The position numbers and the translations under genes are program-made. A DNA stretch of 64,000 bases from CAVQBJ01 sp963710725 (GTDB lineage Bacteria; Actinomycetota; Thermoleophilia; Solirubrobacterales; Solirubrobacteraceae): NCBI GenBank assembly GCA_963710725.1, contig CAVQBJ010000008.1:992001-1056000 (forward strand), given 5' to 3'. A model generated the notes under the pieces. The model saw nothing but the letters and a program-made list of their open reading frames with translations. It did not search any database and had not been told where the DNA came from. Positions 42,299 through 50,987 of the stretch are shown piece after piece (positions within the stretch are counted from its first letter, which is position 1; each line of letters begins with the position of its first letter).

Positions 42299-43060
42299 TC
42301 AGTCGGCGCGCAGCTGGTAGACGCCGGCGCCCACGATCAGGCCGATCGCGCCGCCGACGAGACCGGCGACCCAGCTGGCCGACGGTCGGGCGAGGGGCAT
42401 CGCCAGCACCGCCGCGGCGATGGCCAGGGTCCCGAGGAGGTCTCCGTCGTAGAAGCGCTTGGCTCGCAGCGCGCGCAGATCGGGCACCGCCCAGCAGGCG
42501 AGGAGGCCGAGCGCCGCGCCGTTGCCGCCGACCACGACGCGGTCGGGGAATACGGTGAGCGCCACTAGGGCGCCGCCGACGCCGCACATGAAGAACAGCG
42601 CGAGCACGAACAGCGGTCCGCGGCGGCGCTCGAGCAGCGTCCCGAAGATCGCGATGGCCACGAGCGTCGTGAACTGGTAGAAGCCGCTGTCGTAGGTGAA
42701 CTGCGTGGTGAGCAGGCGCCACCAGTGGCCGCCGAGCGGGCGATAGGCGATGAGGTTGAAGAAGTTGACCCACGCGCCGCGCCAGAGCACCCAGACCACG
42801 CAGCTGGCGATGACGAGCGCCGCCGTCACATAGGGCCGCGCGTCGCCGCGGATGCCGGGGATCTCGCCGGGGCGCAGACGCCCGAGCGACGACGGGACGC
42901 GCGCGCGCCGCCCGGATCCGCGCCGACCCTCGCGCGGCAGCTTGGGCGCTCGCCGACGGAGCCGGTGACCGCAGTAGGGGCACTCGGTCACGTACGGACT
43001 GACTTGCGATCCGCACTGCTTGCAGACCACGAACAGATCGGCGCCCGAGGACATCGACAC
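42299..43060 (-). CDS. Rhomboid-like protein without catalytic residues
   Basis: A 253-residue protein: a zinc ribbon (CKQC, CPYC) at residues 13-31, a basic linker, then six membrane helices of the rhomboid fold. At the serine site GASG is replaced by GGNGAALGL, and the last helix has SWVAGLVGGAIG where His is required. It is therefore a pseudoprotease. A chaperone- or scaffold-like role is inferred from known inactive rhomboids. Confidence 0.78.
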   Translation of the reverse strand: MSMSSGADLFVVCKQCGSQVSPYVTECPYCGHRLRRRAPKLPREGRRGSGRRARVPSSLGRLRPGEIPGIRGDARPYVTAALVIASCVVWVLWRGAWVNFFNLIAYRPLGGHWWRLLTTQFTYDSGFYQFTTLVAIAIFGTLLERRRGPLFVLALFFMCGVGGALVALTVFPDRVVVGGNGAALGLLACWAVPDLRALRAKRFYDGDLLGTLAIAAAVLAMPLARPSASWVAGLVGGAIGLIVGAGVYQLRAD

Positions 43061-43200
43061 CCCATTCTAGGGCGGCGAGGAAGGCGCGCTCGATATGCTC
43101 TGACGGCGCAGGTTGCCGCCTCGTGCGACGAGCGTCGGCGGCCCTTACTGCCGGCGCCATGCGCCTATCCGGACGTTTCGATCTTCAAGGAGCAAAGCCC

Positions 43201-44292
43201 ATGGCCAGCACGACCGCGACCGGCGTCGATCGTCTCACCGACCTGCTGGGCGACGAGGCGGACTCCCTGCTCAACCACGTCTGCGAGACGGTCGATCGCT
43301 CGACGCTGCACCTGCCCGGCCCCGACTTCATCGACCGGGTCGTGAGCGAGAGCGATCGCCACATCCAGACGATGCGCAACCTGCACGCGGTCTACCACCA
43401 CGGCCGCCTGGCCGGCACCGGGTATATGAGCATCCTGCCGGTCGACCAGGGCATCGAGCACAGCGCGGCGGCGAGCTTCGCCCCGAATCCGCTCTATTTC
43501 GACCCCGAGAACATCGTGCGCCTGGCCTTCGAGGGCGGCTGCAACGCCGTCGCCTCGACGATCGGCGTGCTCGGCGCGGTCGGGCACAAGTGGGCGCACC
43601 AGATCCCGTTCATCGTCAAGCTCAACCACAACGAGCTGCTCACCTACCCCAACCACTTCGACCAGGTCATGTTCGGCAGCGTGCGCCAGGCCTGGGAGCT
43701 CGGCGCGGCCGCGGTCGGGGCGACGATCTACTTCGGCTCCGAGCAGGGCGACCGCCAGCTGCGCGAGGTGAGCGAGGCGTTCCAGGAGGCCCACGAGCTC
43801 GGTCTGTTCACGGTGCTGTGGTGCTACCTGCGCAACGACGCCTTCAAGCGCGAAGGGGTCGACTACCACCTGTCCGCCGACCTCACCGGTCAGGCCAACC
43901 ACCTCGGCGTCACGATCGAGGCGGACATCATCAAGCAGAAGGCGCCCGAGAACAACAACGGCTACGGCGCGCTCAACCAGGACGGCGTCTCCTACGGCAA
44001 GACGTCGAAGCTCGTCTACAGCGAGCTGACGACCGACCACCCGATCGACCTCACGCGCTACCAGGTGCTCAACTGCTACAGCGGCCGCGCGCCGCTCATC
44101 AACAGCGGCGGCGCCTCCAGCGGCGAATCCGACCTCGCCGAGGCCGTGCGCACGGCGGTCATCAACAAGCGCGCGGGCGGGGCCGGCCTGATCAGCGGCC
44201 GCAAGGCCTTCCAGCGGCCGATGGCCGACGGCATCGAGCTGCTCGGGGCGATCCAGGACGTCTACCTGGCGCCCGAGATCACGGTCGCCTGA
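43201..44292 (+). CDS. Class I fructose-bisphosphate aldolase
   Basis: A 363-residue class I (DhnA-type) aldolase splitting fructose 1,6-bisphosphate in glycolysis. Landmarks: SILPVDQGIEHS, FIVKLNHNELLTYP, GATIYFGSEQ and a phosphate-binding end GGAGLISGRKAFQR. An AAGGAG site lies before the ATG at 43201; upstream in-frame codons are unrelated. Confidence 0.93.
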   Translation: MASTTATGVDRLTDLLGDEADSLLNHVCETVDRSTLHLPGPDFIDRVVSESDRHIQTMRNLHAVYHHGRLAGTGYMSILPVDQGIEHSAAASFAPNPLYFDPENIVRLAFEGGCNAVASTIGVLGAVGHKWAHQIPFIVKLNHNELLTYPNHFDQVMFGSVRQAWELGAAAVGATIYFGSEQGDRQLREVSEAFQEAHELGLFTVLWCYLRNDAFKREGVDYHLSADLTGQANHLGVTIEADIIKQKAPENNNGYGALNQDGVSYGKTSKLVYSELTTDHPIDLTRYQVLNCYSGRAPLINSGGASSGESDLAEAVRTAVINKRAGGAGLISGRKAFQRPMADGIELLGAIQDVYLAPEITVA

Positions 44293-44361
44293 GCGCGCGG
44301 CCGGGCCGCCGCGCCCGCCGAGCGGTTATGTCAAGCGACGCTTTGGTCTAGGCTTCAAACC

Positions 44362-44601
44362 ATGAGAATGCGACAGTCCATCGACGATCTCGAGGAGGCC
44401 TTCGCCGCCGAGATCAGCCGCGAGCGCAACCGCCGCCGCTCGCTCGTGCGTTCGACCGAGCAGCGCTCGCTCCGACGCGATCTCGAGCGCCAGAACAAGC
44501 GCGGCTCGGTGCGCTTCGCCACGCTCGTGCTCTCCCTCGTCCTCACCGCGGTGTTCGTGACGGTCGTCATGTTCCGCGTGCTGTACCTGCTGCTGGCGTA
44601 G
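44362..44601 (+). CDS. Small membrane protein with charged helix
   Basis: 79 residues: an Arg/Glu-rich helix (residues 1-50) followed by one membrane helix (FATLVLSLVLTAVFVTVVMF). No family recognised; probably a real gene because of clean structure and its place 69 bp after the aldolase. Confidence 0.6.
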   Translation: MRMRQSIDDLEEAFAAEISRERNRRRSLVRSTEQRSLRRDLERQNKRGSVRFATLVLSLVLTAVFVTVVMFRVLYLLLA

Positions 44602-44715
44602 CGCTGCGCACGGCGACAGAGCGAGGAGCGGTCCAGGATCGTCCGCTGCTCGCGTCGCCGCACTACACCCAAGTGTCCGCGCCGCGGGCGACGCGGACAA
44701 TCGGGGCCCTCTCAG

Positions 44716-44955
44716 CTACCCGTCTCCGAGCTTGCCCAGAGCCTGCTCGACCGTCGCTCTGGCCTCGTCGGCGGGCACCTGCTCCGACGACCTCTGGCGT
44801 TGTATCTCGAGATAGATCTCCGTCCGAAACACGGGCACATCTTGGGGCGCCTGAATTCCGATCCGCACCTTCTCACCCATCACGGACAGCACCGAGATCT
44901 CGATGTCGTCGCCGATCATGATGCTCTGGTTGGACTTACGTGTCAGAACCAGCAT
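44716..44955 (-). CDS. csrA: Carbon storage regulator CsrA
   Basis: A 79-residue RNA-binding protein: MLVLTRKSNQSIMIGDDIEI, GEKVRIGIQAP, EIYLEIQR. CsrA binds GGA motifs in mRNA leaders and blocks or stabilises translation. ATG 44955 follows a GGAGGTG site at 7 nt and starts the conserved sequence. No fliW or flagellin gene is near. Confidence 0.93.
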   Translation of the reverse strand: MLVLTRKSNQSIMIGDDIEISVLSVMGEKVRIGIQAPQDVPVFRTEIYLEIQRQRSSEQVPADEARATVEQALGKLGDG

Positions 44956-45131
44956 TGGGTGCACCTCCATGTTGCCGACAGGCTGTGGGTCCTCATCCTG
45001 GAATTGCCAACAATACGCCTGAGCATCGCGAAAAGCGACCGGTGATTTGAGCGATATTGCGGCCCCGTTGCTGGCCGCGCGGCCAGTAACCGGGCCGTCG
45101 CGCCGGATGCGCTAGTCTCCCGCCTCGTCAA

Positions 45132-45674
45132 ATGGCTCGTCAATCGTTGCGCCCGCACCTCAATCAGATTCGCGTCTGGGTTCGCCAGGGCCGCACGGAC
45201 GCCTGGGTGGCCCACCAGCTCGAGGTCACCGTCCAGGAGGTCCAGCAGTTCAAGCGCCAGAACGACCTTGTCACCGGCGAGGAGCCCGAAGGCGCCGCCG
45301 GGGGCGACTTCGGGGACGAGATCGATCTCCGCGCCGAGGACGACGCGCTCATCGCGGCCGAGCTCGAGGCCGCCGAGGCCGAGCGCGCTCGCCTGGCCGC
45401 CGAGGAGGCCGAGCGCGAGGAGGAAGAGGACGAGGAGGAGGAGAAGCCGGCGCGCCGGCGCGGGCGCCGCGGCGGTCGCGGTCGTGCCGCGCGGGCCAAC
45501 GAGCCGCTCGAGGGCACGTTCGATCACGGCGAGGAGGGCTACGGGCTGTGGCTCGACCCGGCGGTGGCCGAGAACCCGATCTACGCCGAGCACTGGGCCG
45601 GCCACCGGCCCGTCGAGGTCGTCGTCGAGGAGGATCAGATCGTGATCCGCCGCACCGAGACCGACGACGACTGA
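45132..45674 (+). CDS. Conserved protein with acidic coiled coil and RGG-like patch
   Basis: A 180-residue protein. The first 45 residues look like a helix-turn-helix-like unit (IRVWVRQGRTDAWVAHQLEV). Then come a long acidic coiled coil, a basic RRRGRRGGRGRAAR patch and a folded end (GYGLWLDPAVAENPIYAEHW). A nucleic-acid role is suggested by the basic patch. Diverges from csrA. Confidence 0.68.
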   Translation: MARQSLRPHLNQIRVWVRQGRTDAWVAHQLEVTVQEVQQFKRQNDLVTGEEPEGAAGGDFGDEIDLRAEDDALIAAELEAAEAERARLAAEEAEREEEEDEEEEKPARRRGRRGGRGRAARANEPLEGTFDHGEEGYGLWLDPAVAENPIYAEHWAGHRPVEVVVEEDQIVIRRTETDDD

Positions 45675-45740
45675 CGAGGGCGGCCCGACGGCCCGAGCGG
45701 CGCGACCGCCGGGCGCGAGGAGCCGCCGCGGAACGGTCTG

Positions 45741-46064
45741 CTACCCGGTCGGCTCGAGCCGACCGCCGGCGTAGTCGACCGCGTCGCGCAGGTAGCGGTA
45801 GAAGGCGGCATCGACCACCACCGCCGAGTCCCACGCCCAGGGATCGTCCGGTGCGACGGTCATCGCCACCTCCAGGCACCAGGTGGTGCCGAGCTCGTAG
45901 AGCTCCATCAGCTCCGCGGACGTGAAGCGGCCGCCCAGCCGTCGCCGCAGGTCGGCCACGATCCGCCCGATCACGCGGTCGAAGACGACCTGGCGCTCGG
46001 GCGGCGCCGCCGCGAGCCGACGCTCACCGGCCTGCCATTGATAGAGCGCATTCGCGAGCGACAT
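45741..46064 (-). CDS. Conserved 107-residue protein of unknown function
   Basis: A soluble helical protein (SLANALYQWQAGERRL; FTSAELMELYELGTTWCLEV; YRYLRDAVDYAGGRL). No family recognised. Lies 42 bp downstream of the FtsB-like gene on the same strand, so part of the eno / ftsB-like run. Confidence 0.65.
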   Translation of the reverse strand: MSLANALYQWQAGERRLAAAPPERQVVFDRVIGRIVADLRRRLGGRFTSAELMELYELGTTWCLEVAMTVAPDDPWAWDSAVVVDAAFYRYLRDAVDYAGGRLEPTG

Positions 46065-46106
46065 CGCGGCCGAGCGTAGCAGCGCCCCGCCCGACGTCGT
46101 TGCGGT

Positions 46107-46433
46107 TCAGTTGCTCGGCAGGCCGGTCTCGAAGAAGCCGACCTCGCCGCTGCGCGTCATGCCGAGGCGCCGGCCCTCTTCGACGATCGTGTTCGGCTGA
46201 CGCAGCTGGACGAGCTGGCGGCTCAACTCGCGATTCTGGCGCTCCATCGATGCCACCTGCGCGCGATGTGACGCGGCCAGGCGCCAGGTCGAGACGATCG
46301 ACGCCCCGGCGCTCACGTAGAGGTACAGCAGCACGCCGACGACGACGAGCATCGCGATGCGCCCCAGACGGTCCCAGCGGATCTGGGCGGGCGGACGCCG
46401 CGCGCGTCGCGCGGTCGGGGCGGAGGCCGGCAC
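46107..46433 (-). CDS. FtsB/DivIC-like septum formation initiator
   Basis: About 108 residues: a basic N-terminus, one membrane helix (IAMLVVVGVLLYLYVSAGAS), a coiled coil (HRAQVASMERQNRELSRQLV QLR) and a short end with EEGRRLGMTRSGE, the FtsB/DivIC layout. These proteins recruit the cell-division septum machinery. GTG 46433 is chosen; a longer ATG frame would run through the 48-nt repeat element. Position after eno is conserved in actinobacteria. Confidence 0.8.
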   Translation of the reverse strand: MPASAPTARRARRPPAQIRWDRLGRIAMLVVVGVLLYLYVSAGASIVSTWRLAASHRAQVASMERQNRELSRQLVQLRQPNTIVEEGRRLGMTRSGEVGFFETGLPSN

Positions 46434-46563
46434 GAGGCGGTCTTCGGGGTCCCGGGCGTGGTTCCTGCTCGGGCGCGCAGGCCCGGGGGCGCTGAGCGTC
46501 GGCTCCGTAACGGGACCGACACGCGAGTGTGCCGCGGACCGCTCGAGGCGACGGCGCGCCGCA

Positions 46564-46611
46564 GGGTGTGGTCGCGAATGGACCCTATGCGCGGTAAAAC
46601 TGACCACACCC
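46564..46611 (-). repeat. 48-nt hairpin element, copy 3
   Basis: On the minus strand: GGGTGTG, GTC, 11 nt, GCATAGGG, 12 nt, CACACCC; here the stem extends to 10 bp (GGGTGTGGTC with GACCACACCC). It starts 90 nt after the eno stop, in eno's orientation; CGTGACC lies 10 nt upstream. Confidence 0.7.
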
Positions 46612-46701
46612 CCCGCGCGACGGTCACGCGACCGCGACAAGTACCGCCTCCGGGTTACGCCACGTCACCGGACCGGCACGCGAGTGCGCCGCGCCCCTCA
46701 C

Positions 46702-47976
46702 TCACCGCCGGAAGACCGACCCCCCCGGGTACACCGCCGCCGCCCCGAGCTGCTCCTCGATGCGCAACAGCTGGTTGTACTTGGCCACGCGATCCGAGCG
46801 CGACGGCGCGCCCGTCTTGATCTGCCCGCAGCCGGTGGCCACGGCGAGGTCGGCGATCGTCACGTCCTCGGTCTCGCCCGAGCGGTGCGACATGACCGCG
46901 GTGTAGCCGGCCTCGCGGGCCACGGCGATCGCCTCCAGGGTCTCGGTCAGGGTGCCGATCTGGTTGACCTTGATGAGGATCGAGTTGGCCACGCCCGACT
47001 CGATCCCGCGGCGCAGGCGCTCCGTGTTCGTCACGAACACGTCGTCGCCGACGAGCTGCAGGTGCTCGCCGAGGCGCTGCGTGAGCGTCGCCCAGCCGTC
47101 CCAGTCCTCCTCGTCCATGCCGTCCTCGAGCGAGACGATCGGGTAGCGCGCCACGAGGTCGGCCCAGTACGCGGCGAGCTCGTCGGAGCTGAGCGTGCGG
47201 CCCTCGCCCTCGAGCACGTAGGCGCCGTCCTGGCGCAGCTCGCTCGTCGCCGGGTCGAGCGCGATGGCGACGTCGTCACCCGGCCGGTAGCCGGCGGCCT
47301 CGATCCCGGCGATGAGCATCGTCAGCGCCTCCTCGTTGGAGGCGAGGTCGGGCGCGAAGCCGCCCTCGTCGCCGACGGCGGTGGCCAGCCCGCGCTTGTG
47401 CAGGGTGCCCTTGAGCGCGTGGTAGACCTCGGCGCCGACGCGCAGCCCCTCGGAGAAGCTCGGCGCGCCCACCGGGACGACCATGAACTCCTGGAAGTCG
47501 ACGTTGTTGTCGGCGTGGGCGCCGCCGTTGAGCACGTTCATCATCGGCACCGGGAGCACGTGCGCATCGGCGCCGCCGAGAAAGCGCCACAGCGGCTGGC
47601 CGGCATCGTCCGCCGCGGCGTAGGCCGCGGCCAGGGACACGCCGAGGATGGCGTTCGCGCCGAGCCGCGACTTGTTGGGCGTTCCGTCGAGCTCGATGAG
47701 CGCACGGTCGAGAGCGGCCTGATCGGTCACGTCGCGCCCCCGCACCGCGTCGGCGATCTCGCCGTCCACGTGCGCCACGGCCTGGCTCACCCCCTTCCCC
47801 TGCCAGGGCTGCCCGCCGTCGCGCAGCTCGGTGGCCTCGAACTCGCCGGTCGACGCCCCCGAGGGCACCGCCGCGCGCCCGTGCGCGCCCGAGCGCAGCG
47901 CCACGTCGACCTCGACCGTCGGGTTGCCTCGGCTGTCGAGGATCTGGCGGGCGTGGACGGTCTCGATCTCGCTCAT
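46702..47976 (-). CDS. eno: Enolase
   Basis: A 424-residue enolase, converting 2-phosphoglycerate to phosphoenolpyruvate. Landmarks: ARQILDSRGNPTVEVDV, GAHADNNVDFQEFM, metal ligands around SLEDGMDEEDWDGW and GDDVFVTN, and the signature ILIKVNQIGTLTET. Its start overlaps the mazG stop by 4 bp. Confidence 0.97.
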   Translation of the reverse strand: MSEIETVHARQILDSRGNPTVEVDVALRSGAHGRAAVPSGASTGEFEATELRDGGQPWQGKGVSQAVAHVDGEIADAVRGRDVTDQAALDRALIELDGTPNKSRLGANAILGVSLAAAYAAADDAGQPLWRFLGGADAHVLPVPMMNVLNGGAHADNNVDFQEFMVVPVGAPSFSEGLRVGAEVYHALKGTLHKRGLATAVGDEGGFAPDLASNEEALTMLIAGIEAAGYRPGDDVAIALDPATSELRQDGAYVLEGEGRTLSSDELAAYWADLVARYPIVSLEDGMDEEDWDGWATLTQRLGEHLQLVGDDVFVTNTERLRRGIESGVANSILIKVNQIGTLTETLEAIAVAREAGYTAVMSHRSGETEDVTIADLAVATGCGQIKTGAPSRSDRVAKYNQLLRIEEQLGAAAVYPGGSVFRR

Positions 47977-48800
47977 GGGCGGGCCTCCTGGTAGTGCTGC
48001 AGCTGACGGTCTGGGGTGAGCTGCGACCAGTCCTCGCCGAGGCGCTCGGCGCGCTCGCTGGCCGCCTGCACGCGCGTGCGGAAACGCTCGCTCGCCGCGC
48101 GCAGGGCGAGCTCCGGATCGAGCGAGAGCTTGCGCGCGACGCTCACCGCGGCGAACAGCACGTCACCGAGCTCGTGGAAGGCTTCGGGGTGGGCGCTCTC
48201 GCCGGCGGCGACGCCGCCGTTGCGCGCGCCGTCACCGGCCGGTGTGGGTTCCGCGTCGAGTGCGCGCTCGAGCTCGCACAGCTCATCGCGCAGCGAGCGG
48301 ATCGGCCCGTCGACGTCGGCGTAGTCGAACCCGCTCTCGGCCGCGCGGCGCTGCAGCTTACGCGCGTGCAGCAGCGCGGGCAGGTTCTCGGGCACCTCTC
48401 CGAACAGTGCGGTGTCGCGTCCGGACTCGCCGCGCTTGATCGCGTCCCAGTTGCGCAGCACCTCCTGCGCGTCTCGCGCCGAGGCCTCGCCGAACACGTG
48501 CGGGTGGCGGCGGATGAGCTTCTCGGCGCAGCGGTCGGCCACGGCGGCGAGATCGCCGACGCCGCGCTCTTCGAGCAGCACGGCGAGGAAGTACACCTGG
48601 AAGAGCACGTCGCCGAGCTCGTCCACGAGCTTCGCGTCATCGCCGTGGTGGGCGGCGTCGGCGAGCTCGTAGGCCTCCTCGACGGTGTGCGGCACGATCG
48701 AGCGCTCGTCCTGCTCGCGATCCCACGGGCACTCGCGGCGCAGCCGGCGGGTGATTTCGTCGAGACGCGCGAGGGCCTGCTGAAGCTCCGGGGAGGACAC
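47973..48800 (-). CDS. mazG: MazG nucleoside triphosphate pyrophosphohydrolase
   Basis: A 275-residue enzyme hydrolysing NTPs to NMP and pyrophosphate. Domain 1 has CPWDREQDERSIVPHTVEEA YELADA and DELGDVLFQVYFLA; the second, smaller repeat has HELGDVLFAAVSVARKL. Part of the actinobacterial mfd-mazG-eno order. Directly coupled to eno. Confidence 0.93.
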   Translation of the reverse strand: MSSPELQQALARLDEITRRLRRECPWDREQDERSIVPHTVEEAYELADAAHHGDDAKLVDELGDVLFQVYFLAVLLEERGVGDLAAVADRCAEKLIRRHPHVFGEASARDAQEVLRNWDAIKRGESGRDTALFGEVPENLPALLHARKLQRRAAESGFDYADVDGPIRSLRDELCELERALDAEPTPAGDGARNGGVAAGESAHPEAFHELGDVLFAAVSVARKLSLDPELALRAASERFRTRVQAASERAERLGEDWSQLTPDRQLQHYQEARP

Positions 48801-48820
48801 GCCCGGCGGAAGAGTAGCGA

Positions 48821-49981
48821 CTAGCCGCCGGAGGTCGTGGGCCCGGTGCCTGCGGGGGTCGCCGTCTTGGGCGCCACGTAGCCCTTGCAGTCCTGCACGA
48901 CGAAGCCGCTGCGGCAGACGGTGAGCGCCGTCCAGCGCTTCGTGAAGCCGTTCACGAACGTCGTCAGCGCCGTCTGCTGCTGCTGCGAGAGCAGCTGCTG
49001 CTTGATGGTGTTGCTCGTCTGCGCGAGCGTCAGCTGGTTCGGCGGCACGATCTTCGTGACCTTGAAGACGTAGTAGCCGAACGGCGTCTTGACCGGACCC
49101 TGCAGCGTGTTCAGCGGGGCCGAGAAGATCGCCGTGTCGAGCGCCTGCTCCTCCTCGCCACGCGTGACCGAGGTGAGCGCGCCGCCCTGGTTCTTGGTGG
49201 CGACGTCGATCGAGACCTTCTTGGCCTCGACGGCGAACGGCGTTCCGTGCTTGACGGCCGCGAGCGCCGCCGCGGCCTGCTGCGGGGTCTTGACCAGGAT
49301 GATGCTCACGTTGCGGTTCTCGGGCGAGCCGTAGGTGCTCTTGTGCGCGGCGTAGTAGGCGGAGACCTGGGCGGGCGTGACCGTGGTCGTGCCCTTCGTC
49401 GCCTTGTTGCGCAGCTGCGTGGAGAGCAGCTCGAGCTTGACGCGCAGCAGCAGGTCGGACAGCGTCTCACCGGAGGAGGCGAGGAAGGCGCTATACGCCG
49501 CCGGGGTCGGGAACTGCTGCTTCTTGATCGTGTTGAACTGGGTCGCCACCTGCTGGTCGGACACGTGGATGCCCTCGCGGTTGGCCTCGCCGATCACCCA
49601 GTCGGCGGAGAGGAGGAACTGCATCACCTGCTGCTGGTAGGCCGTGTACTCCTGCTGGCACTGCGCCTTCAGCTCGGCGGTCGTCGGCTGCTTGCGGCCC
49701 TTGAGCAGGGCGGCCAGCTGCGTGCGCAGCGAGTTGATGCAGGCCGTGTAGTCGGGCGGCTGCGGGATCGGCTGATGCGTCGAGGCGCCGGTCGCCGACT
49801 GCGTGCTGGAGTTGGCGGCGATCGTCAGCCAGTGGTCGAACGCGGCCATGGTGATCGGCGTGCCGTTCACCGACGCGACGGCGTTCCCGGGCACGGAGTC
49901 GCTGCTTCCGCAGGCCGCGAGGGCCACCAGGACAAAGAAAACGGCGCCGAGCGCCGCGATGCTGCGAGTCATTCGAGACAC
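48821..49981 (-). CDS. PpiC/SurA-type lipoprotein foldase
   Basis: A 386-residue lipoprotein (lipobox LVALAAC). An N-terminal SurA-like helical domain (VNGTPITMAAFDHWLTIA; GIHVSDQQVATQFNTIKK) is followed by a parvulin prolyl isomerase domain (NRNVSIILVKTPQQAAAALA to TPFGYYVFKV). It should fold secreted proteins at the outer face of the membrane, matching the many exported proteins nearby. Precedes mazG by 20 bp. Confidence 0.85.
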   Translation of the reverse strand: MSRMTRSIAALGAVFFVLVALAACGSSDSVPGNAVASVNGTPITMAAFDHWLTIAANSSTQSATGASTHQPIPQPPDYTACINSLRTQLAALLKGRKQPTTAELKAQCQQEYTAYQQQVMQFLLSADWVIGEANREGIHVSDQQVATQFNTIKKQQFPTPAAYSAFLASSGETLSDLLLRVKLELLSTQLRNKATKGTTTVTPAQVSAYYAAHKSTYGSPENRNVSIILVKTPQQAAAALAAVKHGTPFAVEAKKVSIDVATKNQGGALTSVTRGEEEQALDTAIFSAPLNTLQGPVKTPFGYYVFKVTKIVPPNQLTLAQTSNTIKQQLLSQQQQTALTTFVNGFTKRWTALTVCRSGFVVQDCKGYVAPKTATPAGTGPTTSGG

Positions 49982-50083
49982 GGGGCGGCCATGCTAGCGG
50001 ATGTGCGCTTAACGTGGTCTAACGTTATTGAGAGGTCGCGGATAAAGATTCGGCGAACGGCCCGCCCGGGATGATCGCCCGGC

Positions 50084-50785
50084 CTAGGCGCGGGCCGTGA
50101 GCGGCCAGGCGGCGTAGGGCACGACGGCGTCGTGCGCCGCCGGAACGGCGAGCACGCACGTGCGTCCGTTGCGCACCAGCGTGACCACCTGCAGCCCGGA
50201 CGAGGTCCGGAACACGTGCAGCGGCACGCCGTTCACGAGCACCGTCTTGGTCGACGGCGGCAGCGACACCGGCGTGCCGTTGAAGATCGAGTAGCTCAGC
50301 CGCGACCCGTCGCGCAGCCGGTAGTAGACGGTGAGCACGGCATGGCCGTCGATGTGATCGACGCGCTGGCCGGCCGGCGTGGCGCCGAACTGCGTCGCGT
50401 AGTTGGGGTAGGTGATCCCGCCGTAGGAGACATCGAGCAGCCGCGCGCTCTTGGCCGAGGCCGCCGGCGCCGTCGCCGGGGCGTAGGCCAGGCTCGCCGC
50501 CGTCGTGATGCTGCGGCCGCTCGTGCCCGATCCGCCGGCGACGAGCACGACGCCGAAGGCCACCGCGGCGGCCCCGAGCGCGAGCGCCCCGGCGACCGGC
50601 CGCCAGCGCGTGGCCAGCCAGGGACCGCCGGGCGAGCGCCGCACGCGCCCGGTGCGCCGGGTGCGCGCCACCTTGGCCTCGATGCTCGAGATGAGGTGGT
50701 CGGGGACGGGTGGGCCGTCACCGGCGAGCGCCTGCGCGACGAGCTGATCGCGCTGCACCTGGCGCATGACGTCGGGACGCTCCAT
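50084..50785 (-). CDS. Membrane anti-sigma factor, frameshifted at 5' end
   Basis: A 233-residue product from ATG 50785: a cytoplasmic part (QRDQLVAQALAGDG), one membrane helix (WRPVAGALALGAAAVAFGVV LVAGG) and an outer domain. In-frame codons before 50785 encode ELADGTLSDAERPAIEAWA, a typical anti-sigma N-terminus, but without a start. A good start MNEYAPKSPEDEAQAIT at 50894 lies in another frame; restoring one GA in GAGAG would join them. Divergent from the ECF sigma gene it likely controls. Confidence 0.72.
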   Translation of the reverse strand: MERPDVMRQVQRDQLVAQALAGDGPPVPDHLISSIEAKVARTRRTGRVRRSPGGPWLATRWRPVAGALALGAAAVAFGVVLVAGGSGTSGRSITTAASLAYAPATAPAASAKSARLLDVSYGGITYPNYATQFGATPAGQRVDHIDGHAVLTVYYRLRDGSRLSYSIFNGTPVSLPPSTKTVLVNGVPLHVFRTSSGLQVVTLVRNGRTCVLAVPAAHDAVVPYAAWPLTARA

Positions 50786-50987
50786 CGCCCAGGCCTCGAT
50801 CGCCGGGCGCTCGGCATCGCTCAGCGTGCCGTCGGCGAGCTCTCGTGATCGCCTGCGCTTCGTCTTCGGGCGATTTGGGGGCGTATTCGTTCATCTCGGA
50901 TCGATGCTAACGGGGGCTGTGCGGGGCGGCAATGGACATGGGTTCGTAGGAGGTAGACGCGACCCGGGGGCCCTTTATTCCATTCTC

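Noticed and set aside
46434..46640. Longer ATG-initiated reading frame upstream of the FtsB-like gene
   Set aside because: It runs through the 48-nt hairpin element and encodes low-complexity Arg/Pro sequence; the GTG at 46433 gives the normal family length.
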